The notes under the pieces were generated by a model that was not told the origin of the DNA, did no database searches, and worked only from the letters and a program-made list of their open reading frames with translations. Source: Microbulbifer taiwanensis (GTDB taxonomy: Bacteria > Pseudomonadota > Gammaproteobacteria > Pseudomonadales > Cellvibrionaceae). Taken from it: a stretch of 64,000 nucleotides of DNA. Positions 34,457-43,517 of this stretch are shown one piece after another; positions within the stretch are counted from its first letter, which is position 1; each line of letters starts with the position of its first letter. The stretch lies in NCBI RefSeq assembly GCF_014904815.1, contig NZ_JACZFR010000023.1, positions 1 through 64,000 of the forward strand, written 5' to 3'. The translations under genes and the position numbers were made by a program.

Positions 34457-35233
34457 ATGCCGAAATTTACCGCCAACCTGAGCATGCTGTTTACCGAGCT
34501 GGATTTCCTCGACCGCTTCAAGGCCGCCGCCGAGGCAGGCTTCAAGGGTGTTGAATACCTGTTCCCCTACGATTACAGCGTTGAGCAAATCAACCAGCGC
34601 CTGAAGGCCAACGGCCTCGAGCAGGTGCTGCACAACCTGCCGGCCGGCGACTGGGCCGCTGGCGAGCGCGGTATCGCCTGTCACCCGGACCGGGTGGAGG
34701 AATTCCGGGAAGGCGTCGACAAGGCCATCGAATACGCCACGGCACTGGGCTGCAAGCAGGTGAACTGCCTTGCCGGTATCAAACCCGCCGGCGTCAGCGA
34801 ACAGCAGGCGCGCCAGACCCTGGTGGAAAACCTGCGCTTCGCCGCGGACAAGCTCGAGGCCGCCGGCATACTGCTGCTGGCGGAGCCGATCAACACCCGC
34901 GATATCCCCGGTTTTTTCCTCAACGGCACCGAGCAGGCGCTGGATATTTTTGATCAGGTGGACAGCGACAACCTGAAGCTGCAGTACGACATCTACCACA
35001 TGCAGATCATGGAGGGGGACCTGGCACCGACCATCGAGAAACACCTGGCGCGCATTGCCCACGTGCAGCTGGCCGACAACCCGGGTCGCCACGAGCCGGG
35101 CACCGGCGAGATCAACTACCCCTTCCTGTTCCAGCACCTGGACCGCCTCGGCTACCAGGGCTGGATCGGCTGCGAGTACAAGCCGAAGACCACGACCAGT
35201 GAAGGATTGGGTTGGCTCGATAGCGCGCACTGA
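34457..35233 (+). CDS. hyi: hydroxypyruvate isomerase
   Basis: Interconverts hydroxypyruvate and tartronate semialdehyde. The 258-residue xylose-isomerase-like TIM barrel has the Hyi N-terminus PKFTANLSMLFTELDFLDRF and metal-ligand segments LLAEPINT, YDIYHMQI and IGCEYKP. It lies between gcl and glxR with a good AGGAGATAAAG ribosome site. Confidence 0.94.
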   Translation: MPKFTANLSMLFTELDFLDRFKAAAEAGFKGVEYLFPYDYSVEQINQRLKANGLEQVLHNLPAGDWAAGERGIACHPDRVEEFREGVDKAIEYATALGCKQVNCLAGIKPAGVSEQQARQTLVENLRFAADKLEAAGILLLAEPINTRDIPGFFLNGTEQALDIFDQVDSDNLKLQYDIYHMQIMEGDLAPTIEKHLARIAHVQLADNPGRHEPGTGEINYPFLFQHLDRLGYQGWIGCEYKPKTTTSEGLGWLDSAH

Positions 35234-35294
35234 CTCACCGGATGGATGTATCCGGTGCGTTTCCTGCTGATCGGGTGTGGCACAGGAGTAGGGA

Positions 35295-35402
35295 GTCCGG
35301 CTGGGGTGCGCCTTTCCGGGACCGTATGAGGCATGGATGCCGATTACGAGCGTACAGGGATGTATTCACAGCGTGTCCCGGAAAGGCGCACCCCAGCCGG
35401 AC
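35295..35402. repeat. palindromic element with perfect 28-bp inverted repeats
   Basis: The arms 35295-35322 (GTCCGGCTGGGGTGCG...) and 35375-35402 (...CACCCCAGCCGGAC) are exact reverse complements over 28 bases. They flank a 52-base centre containing GCATGGATGC and GGATGTATTCACAGCG. The 108-base unit has no coding potential and resembles a MITE-like intergenic element. It splits hyi from glxR within one operon. Confidence 0.9.
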
Positions 35403-35475
35403 CCGCGCAGGAATTTGCCGTTCCCACCAACACAAATGTGGATTTTGAGCGAAGTAAGAAATTAGGAGAAAGATA

Positions 35476-36363
35476 ATGAGCAAGATCGGATTTATCGGCC
35501 TCGGCATTATGGGCCGCCCCATGGCCGGACACCTGCTGGACGCCGGCCACCAAGTGACTACCGTTGCCCGCCCGCGCGGCCTCGACGAGGGCCTGGCGGC
35601 CAAGGGCATGAAAGAGCTGGCCAGTCCCAAGGCGGTGGCCGAGCAGGCGGAAATCATCATCACCATGGTGCCGGACACCCCGGACGTGGAAGAAGTGCTG
35701 TTCGGTGAAAACGGCGTGATCGAGGGACTGCAGCCGGGCACCCTGGTGATCGACATGAGTTCCATAGCCCCGGTGCCGACCCAGGAATTCGCCCAGCGTA
35801 TCGCCAAGGCCGGCGGCGAGTATGTGGACGCGCCGGTATCCGGCGGCGAAGGCGGCGCCATCAACGCCGCGCTGACCATCATGGTGGGCGCCACCCAGGA
35901 GGGCTTCGTGCGCGCCCAGCCGATTCTCGAGATCATGGGCAAGACCATCACCCACGTGGGCGATCACGGCGCCGGCCAGACCTGCAAGGTGGCCAACCAG
36001 ATAGTCGTGGCCCTGACCATTGAAGCGGTGGCCGAGGGCCTGCTGTTCGCCTCCCGCGCCGGCGCGGATGTGGCCAAGGTGCGCGAGGCGCTGCTCGGCG
36101 GCCTGGCCCAGTCCAAGATCCTGGACGTGCACGGCGAGCGCATGATCAAGCGCACCTTCGATCCGGGTTTCCGCATCCGCCTGCACCAGAAGGACCTGAA
36201 CCTGGCCCTGACCAGCGCCCGCGCCTTCAACCTGGCACTGCCGGGTACCGCCAATGCCCAGCAGCTGTTCCAGGCCTGTGCCGCCAACGGCGGCGCCGAC
36301 TGGGATCACGCCGGCATACTGCGCGCGCTGGAAAAACTGGCCGACCACGAGATCGGCGAATAA
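35476..36363 (+). CDS. glxR: tartronate semialdehyde reductase
   Basis: Reduces tartronate semialdehyde to D-glycerate with NAD(P)H. The 295-residue beta-hydroxyacid dehydrogenase has the N-terminal signature IGFIGLGIMGRPMAGHLLDAG, substrate-binding DAPVSGGEGGA (about residue 120), and the catalytic Lys in AGQTCKVANQ (about 170). AGGAGAAAGATA before the ATG is a good ribosome site. Confidence 0.95.
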   Translation: MSKIGFIGLGIMGRPMAGHLLDAGHQVTTVARPRGLDEGLAAKGMKELASPKAVAEQAEIIITMVPDTPDVEEVLFGENGVIEGLQPGTLVIDMSSIAPVPTQEFAQRIAKAGGEYVDAPVSGGEGGAINAALTIMVGATQEGFVRAQPILEIMGKTITHVGDHGAGQTCKVANQIVVALTIEAVAEGLLFASRAGADVAKVREALLGGLAQSKILDVHGERMIKRTFDPGFRIRLHQKDLNLALTSARAFNLALPGTANAQQLFQACAANGGADWDHAGILRALEKLADHEIGE

Positions 36364-36399
36364 GCGCCCGCGGCCAATAAAGCGCCCGCGGCCAATAAA
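36362..36399. repeat. tandem 18-bp repeat at the end of glxR
   Basis: AAGCGCCCGCGGCCAATA is repeated head to tail (from about 36362 and 36380), beginning at the glxR stop codon. Confidence 0.8.
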
Positions 36400-36486
36400 G
36401 AGGCAATTGACGAATTCCCGCGCCCCCAGCCCGACAGTAGATCCACTGCGAGCTGAGGGACCGCGGAAAAAGAAGGACCCAGTATT

Positions 36487-36528
36487 CCGCCGGCGCGCGA
36501 TGAATCGCCGCCCGCCGGCGGCTTTTTC
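36487..36528 (+). terminator. intrinsic terminator after glxR
   Basis: CCGCCGGCG (36487-36495) pairs with CGCCGGCGG (36513-36521), followed by CTTTTTCT. It separates gcl-hyi-glxR from the glycerate kinase-pyruvate kinase pair. Confidence 0.8.
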
Positions 36529-36645
36529 TCCCTCCCCCGATCAGGGCATCTATGCCAGGGCCAATAGGTGAGGTGCAACCAGTAACCGCTGCGTTTCGCC
36601 TATTTGTCTTGCACCGTTAAGTAACCCCGCTGTGAGGAACCGCCG

Positions 36646-37956
36646 ATGAATGCACTGCCCGAATTAGAGACTCTCAAGCGCCCGGCGGATCTCGATGCCT
36701 GGCTCAGGCAGCTGGCCGAGACAGCGGTGGCCGCAGTGCATCCGGACGCACTGCTGCCGGATCAGCTGCCCGAGCCACCCGCCGGCCGCACCTTCGTCGT
36801 CGGGGCCGGCCAGGCCGCCGCCGCCATGGCCTCCGCCCTGGAGAAGGCCTGGGGTAAGAAATACCCCGATGCCGACCTGGATGGCCTGGTCGTCACCCGC
36901 TACGGCCACGGCGTGATCTGCGACAGGATCGAAGTGCTGGAGGCCTCGCACCCGGTGCCGGACGAACTGGGGCAGAGGGCCGCAGTGCGCATGCTGGAAT
37001 CCGTGGGTGGGCTCACCGCCGACGACCTGGTGATTGCGCTGGTGTCCGGTGGCGGCTCGGCGCTGATGACCCTGCCGGCGCCGGGCATCAGCCTGGGTGA
37101 AAAGCGGGCCATCAATAAGGCTCTGCTGCGCAGCGGCGCACCCATCAGCGCCATCAATACCGTGCGTCGCCACCTGTCGGCGATCAAGGGTGGGCGCCTG
37201 GCCGCCGCCGCCCACCCGGCGCGGGTGGTCACCTACCTGATTTCGGACGTGCCCGGCGACCTGCCCAGCCTGATCGCCTCAGGGCCGACCCTGCCGGACA
37301 ACTCGATTCCCCAGGATGCCCTGGCGCTGCTGGAGCGCTACAAGGTGCCTGTGCCCGACTCGGTGCGCCGTCACCTGGAGGCGGGCGCCCCGGCGCCCAG
37401 GTCCAACGCCTCCGCTTTCGCCGCCGACAGCGCCCATATGCTGGCCAAAGCCAGTGACGCCCTGGCGGCCGCCAGCGATGCGGCCAGTGTCGCCGGTGTG
37501 CAGGTGCGTATACTGGGCGATGACCTGGAGGGCGAGGCTCGCGAGCTGGGGCGTGCCCATGCGCGCCTGGCCCTGGCGGCCCAGCGGGAGAGCGACGCGC
37601 CCCTGCTGATAGTGTCCGGTGGCGAGACCAGTGTCACCGTTACCGGCGACGGCCGCGGCGGGCGCAATGTGGAGTACCTGCTGGGACTCTTTGCCGCCCT
37701 GGAGGGCGCGCCGGGAATCCACGCCCTGGCCATTGATACCGACGGTATCGACGGCTCCGAGGACAACGCCGGCGCCCAGTTCTCCCCGGACGACTGGCCG
37801 CGGTTGTCGAAGCAGGGGCTGGATCCCGTCGCTTACCTGGCGCGCAACGACGCCTATAGTTTCTTTGCCGAGCTGGAGCGGCTGATAGTCACCGGTCCCA
37901 CAAGAACCAATGTCAACGATTTCCGCGCCATACTGATATTGCCGCGGCAGTCGTGA
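36646..37956 (+). CDS. glycerate 2-kinase / MOFRL family protein
   Basis: A 436-residue protein of the MOFRL family (TtuD/GckA), often labelled hydroxypyruvate reductase. It has the N-terminal nucleotide-binding segment [19 protein letters not shown], the middle [16 protein letters not shown], and the C-terminal MOFRL domain with GGETSVTV and [16 protein letters not shown]. In this context it most likely phosphorylates glycerate from GlxR to 2-phosphoglycerate; true GlxK belongs to another fold. It is coupled to pyruvate kinase with a 10-base gap. Confidence 0.85.
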   Translation: MNALPELETLKRPADLDAWLRQLAETAVAAVHPDALLPDQLPEPPAGRTFVVGAGQAAAAMASALEKAWGKKYPDADLDGLVVTRYGHGVICDRIEVLEASHPVPDELGQRAAVRMLESVGGLTADDLVIALVSGGGSALMTLPAPGISLGEKRAINKALLRSGAPISAINTVRRHLSAIKGGRLAAAAHPARVVTYLISDVPGDLPSLIASGPTLPDNSIPQDALALLERYKVPVPDSVRRHLEAGAPAPRSNASAFAADSAHMLAKASDALAAASDAASVAGVQVRILGDDLEGEARELGRAHARLALAAQRESDAPLLIVSGGETSVTVTGDGRGGRNVEYLLGLFAALEGAPGIHALAIDTDGIDGSEDNAGAQFSPDDWPRLSKQGLDPVAYLARNDAYSFFAELERLIVTGPTRTNVNDFRAILILPRQS

Positions 37957-37966
37957 GGAGCTAACC

Positions 37967-39421
37967 ATGCAGCAGAAAAACCCGATCAGACGCACAAAAA
38001 TCGTCGCCACCCTGGGCCCCGCCAGCGATCGCGAGGGTGTGCTGGAGGCCATGATCGCCGCCGGTGTGGATGTGGTGCGGCTCAACTTCTCCCACGGTTC
38101 CGCCGAAGACCACCGCCGGCGCCTGGCCGAGGTGCGCGAAATCGCCGCGCGCCAGGGCAGGACGGTGGCGGCCCTCGGCGATCTGCAGGGGCCCAAGATC
38201 CGCATAGCGCGCTTTAAAGATGGCGCCGTGGAGCTGTCCGAGGGGGATGCCTTCGTGCTGGATATGGCGCTGGATTCCGATGCCGGCGACAGCGCGCGGG
38301 TCGGCTGCGACTACAAGGCGCTGGTGGAGGATGTCGCCCCCGGCGACAAGCTGCTGCTGGACGACGGCCGCCTGGTACTCGAAGTGGAGCGGGTGCTGGA
38401 CAAGCAGGTAAACACCCGCGTCGTGGTCGGCGGCAAGTTGTCCAACAACAAGGGCATCAACAAGCAGGGCGGCGGCCTCTCCGCCGCGGCCCTGACCGAC
38501 AAGGACAAGCGCGACCTGGAAACCGCCATCGACATAGGTGTCGATTACCTGGCGGTCTCCTTCCCGCGCACGGCGGCGGATATGCAAGAGGCGCGCGCGC
38601 TGCTCGGCGAGCGGGGCCGGGAAATCGGCCTGGTGGCCAAGGTGGAGCGCGCCGAGGCGGTGGCGGACGAAGAGACGCTGGACGACATCATCCGCGCCTC
38701 GGATGCGGTGATGGTGGCACGCGGCGACCTGGGCGTGGAAATCGGCGACGCCCAGCTGATCGGCGTGCAGAAACGCATGATCAAGCGCGCGCGCCAGCTC
38801 AACCGCGCCGTGATCACCGCCACGCAGATGCTGGAAACCATGATCACCGCGCCGCTGCCCACCCGCGCCGAGGTATTCGACGTGGCCAATGCAGTGCTCG
38901 ACGGCACCGACGCGGTGATGCTGTCCGCGGAGACCGCCGCCGGCGATTTCCCGGTGGAGGCCATCGAGGCCATGCACCGCCTGTGCCTGGGGGCCGAGCG
39001 CGAGAAGAGCGCGCAGGAGTCCGGCCACCGTATGCACCAGGGCTTCACCCGCGCCGACGAGACGGTATCCCTGGCGGCCATGTACGCGGCCAACCATATG
39101 CAGGGGGTAGCGGCCATCGCCTGTATGACCGCCACCGGCTACACGCCGCTGATCGCCTCGCGCATCCGCTCCGGACTGCCCATCGTCGGCCTGGCCCACG
39201 ACCCGGTTGCGCAGCGCCGAATGGCCCTCTACCGGGGTGTCATATCGCTGCCTTTCGACACCGAGTCCATGGGGGATGCGGAGATCAACCGCGCGGCCCT
39301 GGCGCTGCTGGAGTCCCGCGGTATCGCCGCGCGCGGCGATATGGTGATCCTGACCCGGGGCGACCTGATGAATGCGCACGGCGGCACCAATACCCTGAAG
39401 ATACTGCAGGTCGGGGAATAG
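37967..39421 (+). CDS. pyk: pyruvate kinase
   Basis: Converts phosphoenolpyruvate and ADP to pyruvate and ATP. The 484-residue protein has [13 protein letters not shown] at the start, the VRLNFSHG motif (about residue 44), the active-site segment [12 protein letters not shown], and [22 protein letters not shown] lies before the ATG. Linked to the glycerate kinase, it completes conversion of glyoxylate carbon to pyruvate; a housekeeping paralogue probably exists elsewhere. Confidence 0.95.
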   Translation: MQQKNPIRRTKIVATLGPASDREGVLEAMIAAGVDVVRLNFSHGSAEDHRRRLAEVREIAARQGRTVAALGDLQGPKIRIARFKDGAVELSEGDAFVLDMALDSDAGDSARVGCDYKALVEDVAPGDKLLLDDGRLVLEVERVLDKQVNTRVVVGGKLSNNKGINKQGGGLSAAALTDKDKRDLETAIDIGVDYLAVSFPRTAADMQEARALLGERGREIGLVAKVERAEAVADEETLDDIIRASDAVMVARGDLGVEIGDAQLIGVQKRMIKRARQLNRAVITATQMLETMITAPLPTRAEVFDVANAVLDGTDAVMLSAETAAGDFPVEAIEAMHRLCLGAEREKSAQESGHRMHQGFTRADETVSLAAMYAANHMQGVAAIACMTATGYTPLIASRIRSGLPIVGLAHDPVAQRRMALYRGVISLPFDTESMGDAEINRAALALLESRGIAARGDMVILTRGDLMNAHGGTNTLKILQVGE

Positions 39422-39478
39422 TCACGTCCCCTTGTGGTGCAGGTGCCGCCCTCTTTTGGGGCGGGCTGGAGTGCAAAA

Positions 39479-39504
39479 AAAGTGTATACACTTTCTGTCG
39501 ACAG
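39479..39504. promoter_or_regulatory. two adjacent palindromes upstream of the second FCD regulator
   Basis: AAAGTGTATACACTTT (39479-39494) is a perfect 16-base palindrome with the GTATAC core, immediately followed by CTGTCGACAG (39495-39504), a perfect 10-base palindrome. They lie 62-87 bases before the regulator's start, so autoregulation is likely. Confidence 0.6.
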
Positions 39505-39565
39505 CATTACACTCGATTGAACAGAATTTGAACCGAGAGAGCCCGCGGGGCGAGAGCAACCTGTA

Positions 39566-40291
39566 ATGAATGAGGCCTGGCAGCGACAGATACTGGCGGA
39601 AAGTGGCAACGGCCGCATCAGCGACCAGCAGATAGTCGACAAGATCCGCAGGGCGGTACTGACCCAGCGTCTGCCCCCGAACACGCGCCTGCCCGAAGGT
39701 GCGCTGGGGGATATCTTCGGCGTCAGTCGCTCGGTGGTGCGCAAGGCACTGACCCGCCTGGATGCGGAGCACGTGGTCAGCCTGGCGCCCAACCAGGTGG
39801 CGCGGGTGCGCGCGCCCAATATCGACGAGACCCGCGACACCTTCGTCGCCCGCCGCCTGGTGGAGGGCGAGGTGGTGGCGCTGCTCGCCGGCAAACTGAC
39901 GGCGGCACAGCTGGCGGATCTGGAGAAGATGGTGGCAGGAGAGGCCGATGCCTACCGGCGCGGTGACGAGGGAGCGCGCATCGAGCAGTCCCTGCGCATC
40001 CACCACCTGCTGGCGGAACTGTCGCCCAACCGGGTGCTGGGCAGCATACTGACCGACCTGATTCTGCGCACCTCCATCGTGATTGCGCTCTACCGGCGGG
40101 ACGGCCTGGCCTCCTGCTACCTGGAGGGGGATCACCCGCGACTGCTGGCGCACCTGCGCGCCGGCGAGGCGGAGGCGGCGCGAGGGGCTATAGTGGATCA
40201 TCTGAACGCCCTCGAGAGACTGATGGATCTCGGCAGCCGCGATGCCAGTATCGACCTGATGGAGATACTGGGCGGACGGCGCGTGGGTTGA
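39566..40291 (+). CDS. GntR-family regulator with FCD domain (second)
   Basis: A 241-residue regulator. The winged helix includes PPNTRLPEGALGDIFGVSRSVVRKALTRLDAEHVV; the FCD domain has ARRLVEGEVVALLAG, RIHHLLAELSPN and GDHPRLLAHL. It is clearly related to, but divergent from, the FCD protein at 29045. It follows pyruvate kinase by 144 bases, with its own palindromic operators. It may control the glyoxylate/glycerate genes or share the GTATAC motif with its paralogue. No clear ribosome site beyond GAGAGCAACC was found. Confidence 0.87.
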   Translation: MNEAWQRQILAESGNGRISDQQIVDKIRRAVLTQRLPPNTRLPEGALGDIFGVSRSVVRKALTRLDAEHVVSLAPNQVARVRAPNIDETRDTFVARRLVEGEVVALLAGKLTAAQLADLEKMVAGEADAYRRGDEGARIEQSLRIHHLLAELSPNRVLGSILTDLILRTSIVIALYRRDGLASCYLEGDHPRLLAHLRAGEAEAARGAIVDHLNALERLMDLGSRDASIDLMEILGGRRVG

Positions 40292-40293
40292 TA

Positions 40294-40309
40294 CGGCACG
40301 AAAATTGCT
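40294..40309 (+). promoter_or_regulatory. candidate sigma54 promoter of moaABCDE
   Basis: CGGCACGAAAATTGCT matches TGGCACG-N4-TTGCW at every defined position except the first base, with GG and GC exactly 12 bases apart. Transcription would begin near 40320, upstream of the Moco riboswitch. It starts 3 bases after the FCD regulator stop codon. Confidence 0.65.
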
Positions 40310-40378
40310 GTCATCGAAGAGTCACTGGCAGTGGAAACTGACAACTAACGGAAAACTGACCACCGAATCATCACAACA

Positions 40379-40497
40379 GCTACCGAGCCACTGGGCCTAA
40401 GTTCGCCAATAGCGCGAGTAGGGCCTCTTGGCCGCAGGTTCCGGAGTCAGACAGACTGAGGTGCCTGCCAGGGTCGGCGGAGAAATCTTCCGGCCTC
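40379..40497 (+). ncRNA. molybdenum cofactor (Moco) riboswitch
   Basis: The leader before moaA folds as a multi-helix RNA. CCGAG pairs with CTTGG, CGC with GCG around CAATA, and GCAGG with CCTGC enclosing an AGTC/GACT stem. The last hairpin, GGTCGG-C-GGA-GAAA-TCT-T-CCGGCC (about 40471-40495), has a GAAA tetraloop. Segments such as CGAGCCACTGGGCCTAAG and GCAGGTTCCGGAGTC recall, from memory, the Moco RNA motif. A riboswitch here would lower moa expression when cofactor is plentiful. The 3' end is close to the moaA ribosome site, so translational control is possible. Confidence 0.78.
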
Positions 40498-40514
40498 CCG
40501 AATTTGGAAAGGTA

Positions 40515-41522
40515 ATGCGAAACAACGAAATGCATGAAGCTGGCCAGGGCGTCCTGGAAGACGGCCACGGCCGCCGCTTCTACTATCTGCGCCTGTCGGT
40601 CACCGATGCCTGCAACTTCCGCTGCGACTACTGCCTGCCGGAAGGTTACCGGGCGCGGGCCGGCGAAGCGGCCCCCCTCAGCGTCGCCGAGGCGGCGACC
40701 GCAATGCGCGCCTTTGCCCGATTGGGCACCCGCAAGGTGCGCCTCAGCGGCGGCGAGCCATCCCTGCGTGCCGACCTGCCGGACATCATCGCTGCGGCCC
40801 GCAACACCCCCGGTATCCGTCGCGTGGCGGTCACCAGCAACGGCTACAAACTGCCGAAGGTCATCGACGAGTGGCGCCGCAGCGGCCTAGACCAGCTCAA
40901 TATCAGTATCGACAGCCTGGACGCGGCGGAGTTTGCGCGCATCACCGGCCACGACTGCCTGCCGCGCATCCGCACCGGCATAGACCGCGCCCTGGAGCTG
41001 GGGGTACAGACCAAGGTCAACGCGGTACTGCTCAGCGACGGCGCCACCGAGCGCCTGCAGCAGTTCCTCGACTGGCTGCGGGATACTCCGGTCACCCTGC
41101 GCTTTATCGAGCTGATGCAGACAGGCGACAACCGCGACTATTTCGCCAGCAATCACCTGCGCGGCGACACCATAGAGCGGCAGCTGATAGAGAGCGGCTG
41201 GCAACTGCTGCCGCGGGCCATAGACGCCGGTCCGGCGCGGGAGTATGCGCACCCGGATTACCGCGGCAGCATCGGCCTGATCACCCCCTACAGCAGGGAT
41301 TTCTGCCAGAGCTGCAACCGCCTGCGGGTGTCGGCCCAGGGCAAGCTGCACCTGTGCCTCTTCGCCGATGCGGGTCTCGATCTGCGCGAGGAAATCCGCC
41401 GCGGCGATGTGGCTGCACTGGCGGAGAGAATTCAGACCCTGGTCGGCGGCAAGGCCGCCAGCCACTACCTGCAGCAAGGACAGACGGGTGCCACCCGCAA
41501 CCTGTCCGTGATCGGCGGATAA
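40515..41522 (+). CDS. moaA: GTP 3',8-cyclase MoaA
   Basis: Radical-SAM enzyme for the first step of molybdopterin synthesis (GTP to 3',8-cH2GTP). The 335-residue protein has the SAM cluster CNFRCDYC (about residues 29-36), the second 4Fe-4S cluster CQSCNRLR...LHLC (about 263-280), and a C-terminal GG. I chose the ATG at 40515, which has AAAGG closely upstream; an ATG five codons later is also possible. It lies directly after the Moco riboswitch. Confidence 0.95.
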   Translation: MRNNEMHEAGQGVLEDGHGRRFYYLRLSVTDACNFRCDYCLPEGYRARAGEAAPLSVAEAATAMRAFARLGTRKVRLSGGEPSLRADLPDIIAAARNTPGIRRVAVTSNGYKLPKVIDEWRRSGLDQLNISIDSLDAAEFARITGHDCLPRIRTGIDRALELGVQTKVNAVLLSDGATERLQQFLDWLRDTPVTLRFIELMQTGDNRDYFASNHLRGDTIERQLIESGWQLLPRAIDAGPAREYAHPDYRGSIGLITPYSRDFCQSCNRLRVSAQGKLHLCLFADAGLDLREEIRRGDVAALAERIQTLVGGKAASHYLQQGQTGATRNLSVIGG

Positions 41523-41554
41523 AAGCCAGATAACTGAATGGGCTGGATTCGTGG

Positions 41555-41623
41555 GGTGCGCCGTGCGCACCGGATCAGGGCGGATGTTGGCTTCAGCGCT
41601 TTTCGGTGCGCACGGCGCACCCT
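41555..41623. repeat. 19-bp inverted repeat between moaA and moaB
   Basis: GGGTGCGCCGTGCGCACCG (41555-41573) and CGGTGCGCACGGCGCACCC (41605-41623) are exact reverse complements around a 31-base centre. No U-tract follows. It interrupts the moa operon as a non-coding palindromic unit. Confidence 0.9.
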
Positions 41624-41673
41624 ACGGCCGCAGTGAATAGAGAACCCCAAAGTATTCAACGAGGTAAGTAACA

Positions 41674-42201
41674 GTGTCCCATCACACAGATAACAGCGGC
41701 GCGGCACTCAATATCGCGGTGCTGACGGTTTCGGACACCCGCACCGAGGAAAACGATACCTCCGGCCAGTACCTGGTCGAGGCGCTGCGCGCGAGCGGGC
41801 ACAAGCTTGCCGACAAGAAAATCGTGCGCGACGACGTTTACCAGCTGCGCGCCCAGGTCTCCCAGTGGATCGCCGACGGTTCCATCGAGGTAATCATTAC
41901 CACCGGCGGCACCGGCTTCGCCGGCCGCGACTCCACCCCGGAGGCGCTGGCCCCCCTGTTCGACAAGACGGTCGAGGGCTTCGGTGAGTTGTTCCGCGCG
42001 ATTTCCTACGAGGAGATAGGCTCCTCGACGATACAGTCCCGCGCCCTCGCCGGACTCGCCAACGACACATTGATCTGCTGCGTACCCGGTTCCACCGGTG
42101 CCTGCCGCACTGCCTGGGAAAAGATACTGCGCGAGCAGCTGGACGGCAGTCACAGGCCGTGCAATTTCGTCGAGCATCTGCGCCGCGGTGATAAAAGGTG
42201 A
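41674..42201 (+). CDS. moaB: molybdenum cofactor biosynthesis protein MoaB
   Basis: A 175-residue MoaB/MogA-fold protein expected to adenylylate molybdopterin before molybdenum insertion. It has [19 protein letters not shown] at the start, [16 protein letters not shown] (about residue 72), and [16 protein letters not shown] near the end. The start is GTG with GAGG about 9 bases upstream. No separate mogA is seen, so MoaB may fill that role. Confidence 0.92.
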   Translation: MSHHTDNSGAALNIAVLTVSDTRTEENDTSGQYLVEALRASGHKLADKKIVRDDVYQLRAQVSQWIADGSIEVIITTGGTGFAGRDSTPEALAPLFDKTVEGFGELFRAISYEEIGSSTIQSRALAGLANDTLICCVPGSTGACRTAWEKILREQLDGSHRPCNFVEHLRRGDKR

Positions 42202-42211
42202 GGAGCTGAGC

Positions 42212-42709
42212 ATGAGCCTGACCCATCTCAACGAGCGCGGTGAGGCCAGTATGGTCGACGTCACCGACAAGGCCGTCAGCGAGCGCAGCGCCCGCGCCCA
42301 GTCACTGGTCACCATGAGCCCCGCGGCCTTCGCGCAATTGGTGGCGGGGCAGAACAAGAAGGGCGATGTGCTGGCCACGGCGCGTATCGCCGGTATCCAG
42401 GCGGCCAAGAAAACTGCCGACCTGATCCCGCTGTGCCACCCGCTGGCGCTGACGAAAGTGCAAGTGGATTTCGAGCTGGAGCCGTCGCAAAACAGCGTGC
42501 GCATCGCCAGCTACTGCCGCCTGGCCGGGCGCACCGGCGTGGAGATGGAGGCGCTGACCGCGGCCTCGATCGCGGCGCTGACCATCTACGACATGTGTAA
42601 GGCGGTGGACCCGGCCATTGTCATCAGCGAGACGCGCCTGGTGGAAAAGCTCGGCGGCAAGCGCGGCCACTGGCAGCGCGGTGACGAACAGAGTGGAGGT
42701 GAGCAATGA
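42212..42709 (+). CDS. moaC: cyclic pyranopterin monophosphate synthase MoaC
   Basis: Converts the MoaA product to cPMP. The 165-residue protein has [16 protein letters not shown], the active-site segment IPLCHPLAL (about residue 75), [11 protein letters not shown] and the MCKAVD motif. The ATG at 42212 has GTGAGGAG upstream and lies 10 bases after moaB. Its stop overlaps the moaD start as ATGA. Confidence 0.96.
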   Translation: MSLTHLNERGEASMVDVTDKAVSERSARAQSLVTMSPAAFAQLVAGQNKKGDVLATARIAGIQAAKKTADLIPLCHPLALTKVQVDFELEPSQNSVRIASYCRLAGRTGVEMEALTAASIAALTIYDMCKAVDPAIVISETRLVEKLGGKRGHWQRGDEQSGGEQ

Positions 42710-42954
42710 TTCGCGTACTCTTTTTTGCCAGCCTGCGCGAGCAGCTGGATTGTGCCGAACTGCAGGTGAATCCCGGCGAGTGCGGGACCCTGGCCGAACT
42801 GCGCGAACAGTTGAGCGGGCGCGGCGAAAGCTGGCGCCGCGCCCTGGCCGACCCCAGCCTGCAGGCGGCTCTGAATCGCGAGGTGGCCTCGGGCGAGGCA
42901 ACGCTCAACAGTGGCGACGAGGTGGCCTTCTTCCCGCCGGTGACCGGGGGCTGA
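42706..42954 (+). CDS. moaD: molybdopterin synthase small subunit MoaD
   Basis: Ubiquitin-like sulfur carrier that donates sulfur to cPMP as a C-terminal thiocarboxylate. The 82-residue protein ends in the required Gly-Gly (VTGG). It starts with [13 protein letters not shown], typical of MoaD. It overlaps moaC by 4 bases, and moaE begins 2 bases after its stop. Confidence 0.95.
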   Translation: MIRVLFFASLREQLDCAELQVNPGECGTLAELREQLSGRGESWRRALADPSLQAALNREVASGEATLNSGDEVAFFPPVTGG

Positions 42955-42956
42955 CA

Positions 42957-43409
42957 GTGAGCGTTTCCGTATCCGTGCAGGAGCAGGCCTTCGATGTCGG
43001 CGCCGAGTACGCCGGCCTGCGCAACGGCAACTGGGCCGACGGTGCCACGGCGATGTTTGTCGGCTCGGTGCGCGACTTCAACCTGGACAGCGCCGTCAGC
43101 TGTATGGAACTGGAACACTACCCGGGAATGACCGAGCGGGTGCTGCAGGATATCGCTGAGAAGGCGCAGCGGCGCTGGGCGCTGGGTCGGGTGCGTGTAG
43201 TGCACCGGGTGGGACGCCTGGGCGCCGGCGACGACATAGTGTTTGTCGGCACCTGTGCGCCGCACCGCCAGGCGGCACTGGAGGCCTGCGCCTTTGTGAT
43301 GGATTTTCTCAAGACCCGGGCGCCCTTCTGGAAAAAGGAAAAGGGACCGGACGGCGAACGCTGGGTGGAGGCCCGGCAAAGTGACAGCGACGCGCTGGAA
43401 AAATGGTAG
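42957..43409 (+). CDS. moaE: molybdopterin synthase catalytic subunit MoaE
   Basis: Forms molybdopterin from cPMP with MoaD thiocarboxylate. The 150-residue protein has GATAMFVGSVRDFN, MELEHYPGM, HRVGRLGAGD and the catalytic Lys region APFWKKEK. The start is GTG at 42957, two bases after the moaD stop, with a GGGGG ribosome site inside moaD. A longer frame exists upstream but would overlap all of moaD. Confidence 0.94.
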   Translation: MSVSVSVQEQAFDVGAEYAGLRNGNWADGATAMFVGSVRDFNLDSAVSCMELEHYPGMTERVLQDIAEKAQRRWALGRVRVVHRVGRLGAGDDIVFVGTCAPHRQAALEACAFVMDFLKTRAPFWKKEKGPDGERWVEARQSDSDALEKW

Positions 43410-43517
43410 GGGACATTGTAGATCGCGGGTTTCGCCTATAAGCAACACCAATCCCGACTATTCCATTTAGTCTCTTTTCATCTTCGCAGTGTGGGTTTAC
43501 ACTCGAATTCCTTTTAA

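Noticed and set aside
32384-35230. Very long open frame on the minus strand (over 900 codons)
   Set aside because: It lies antisense to allA, gcl and hyi, whose motifs are clear; it is a GC-rich shadow frame with repetitive His/Gln/Val composition and no ribosome site.
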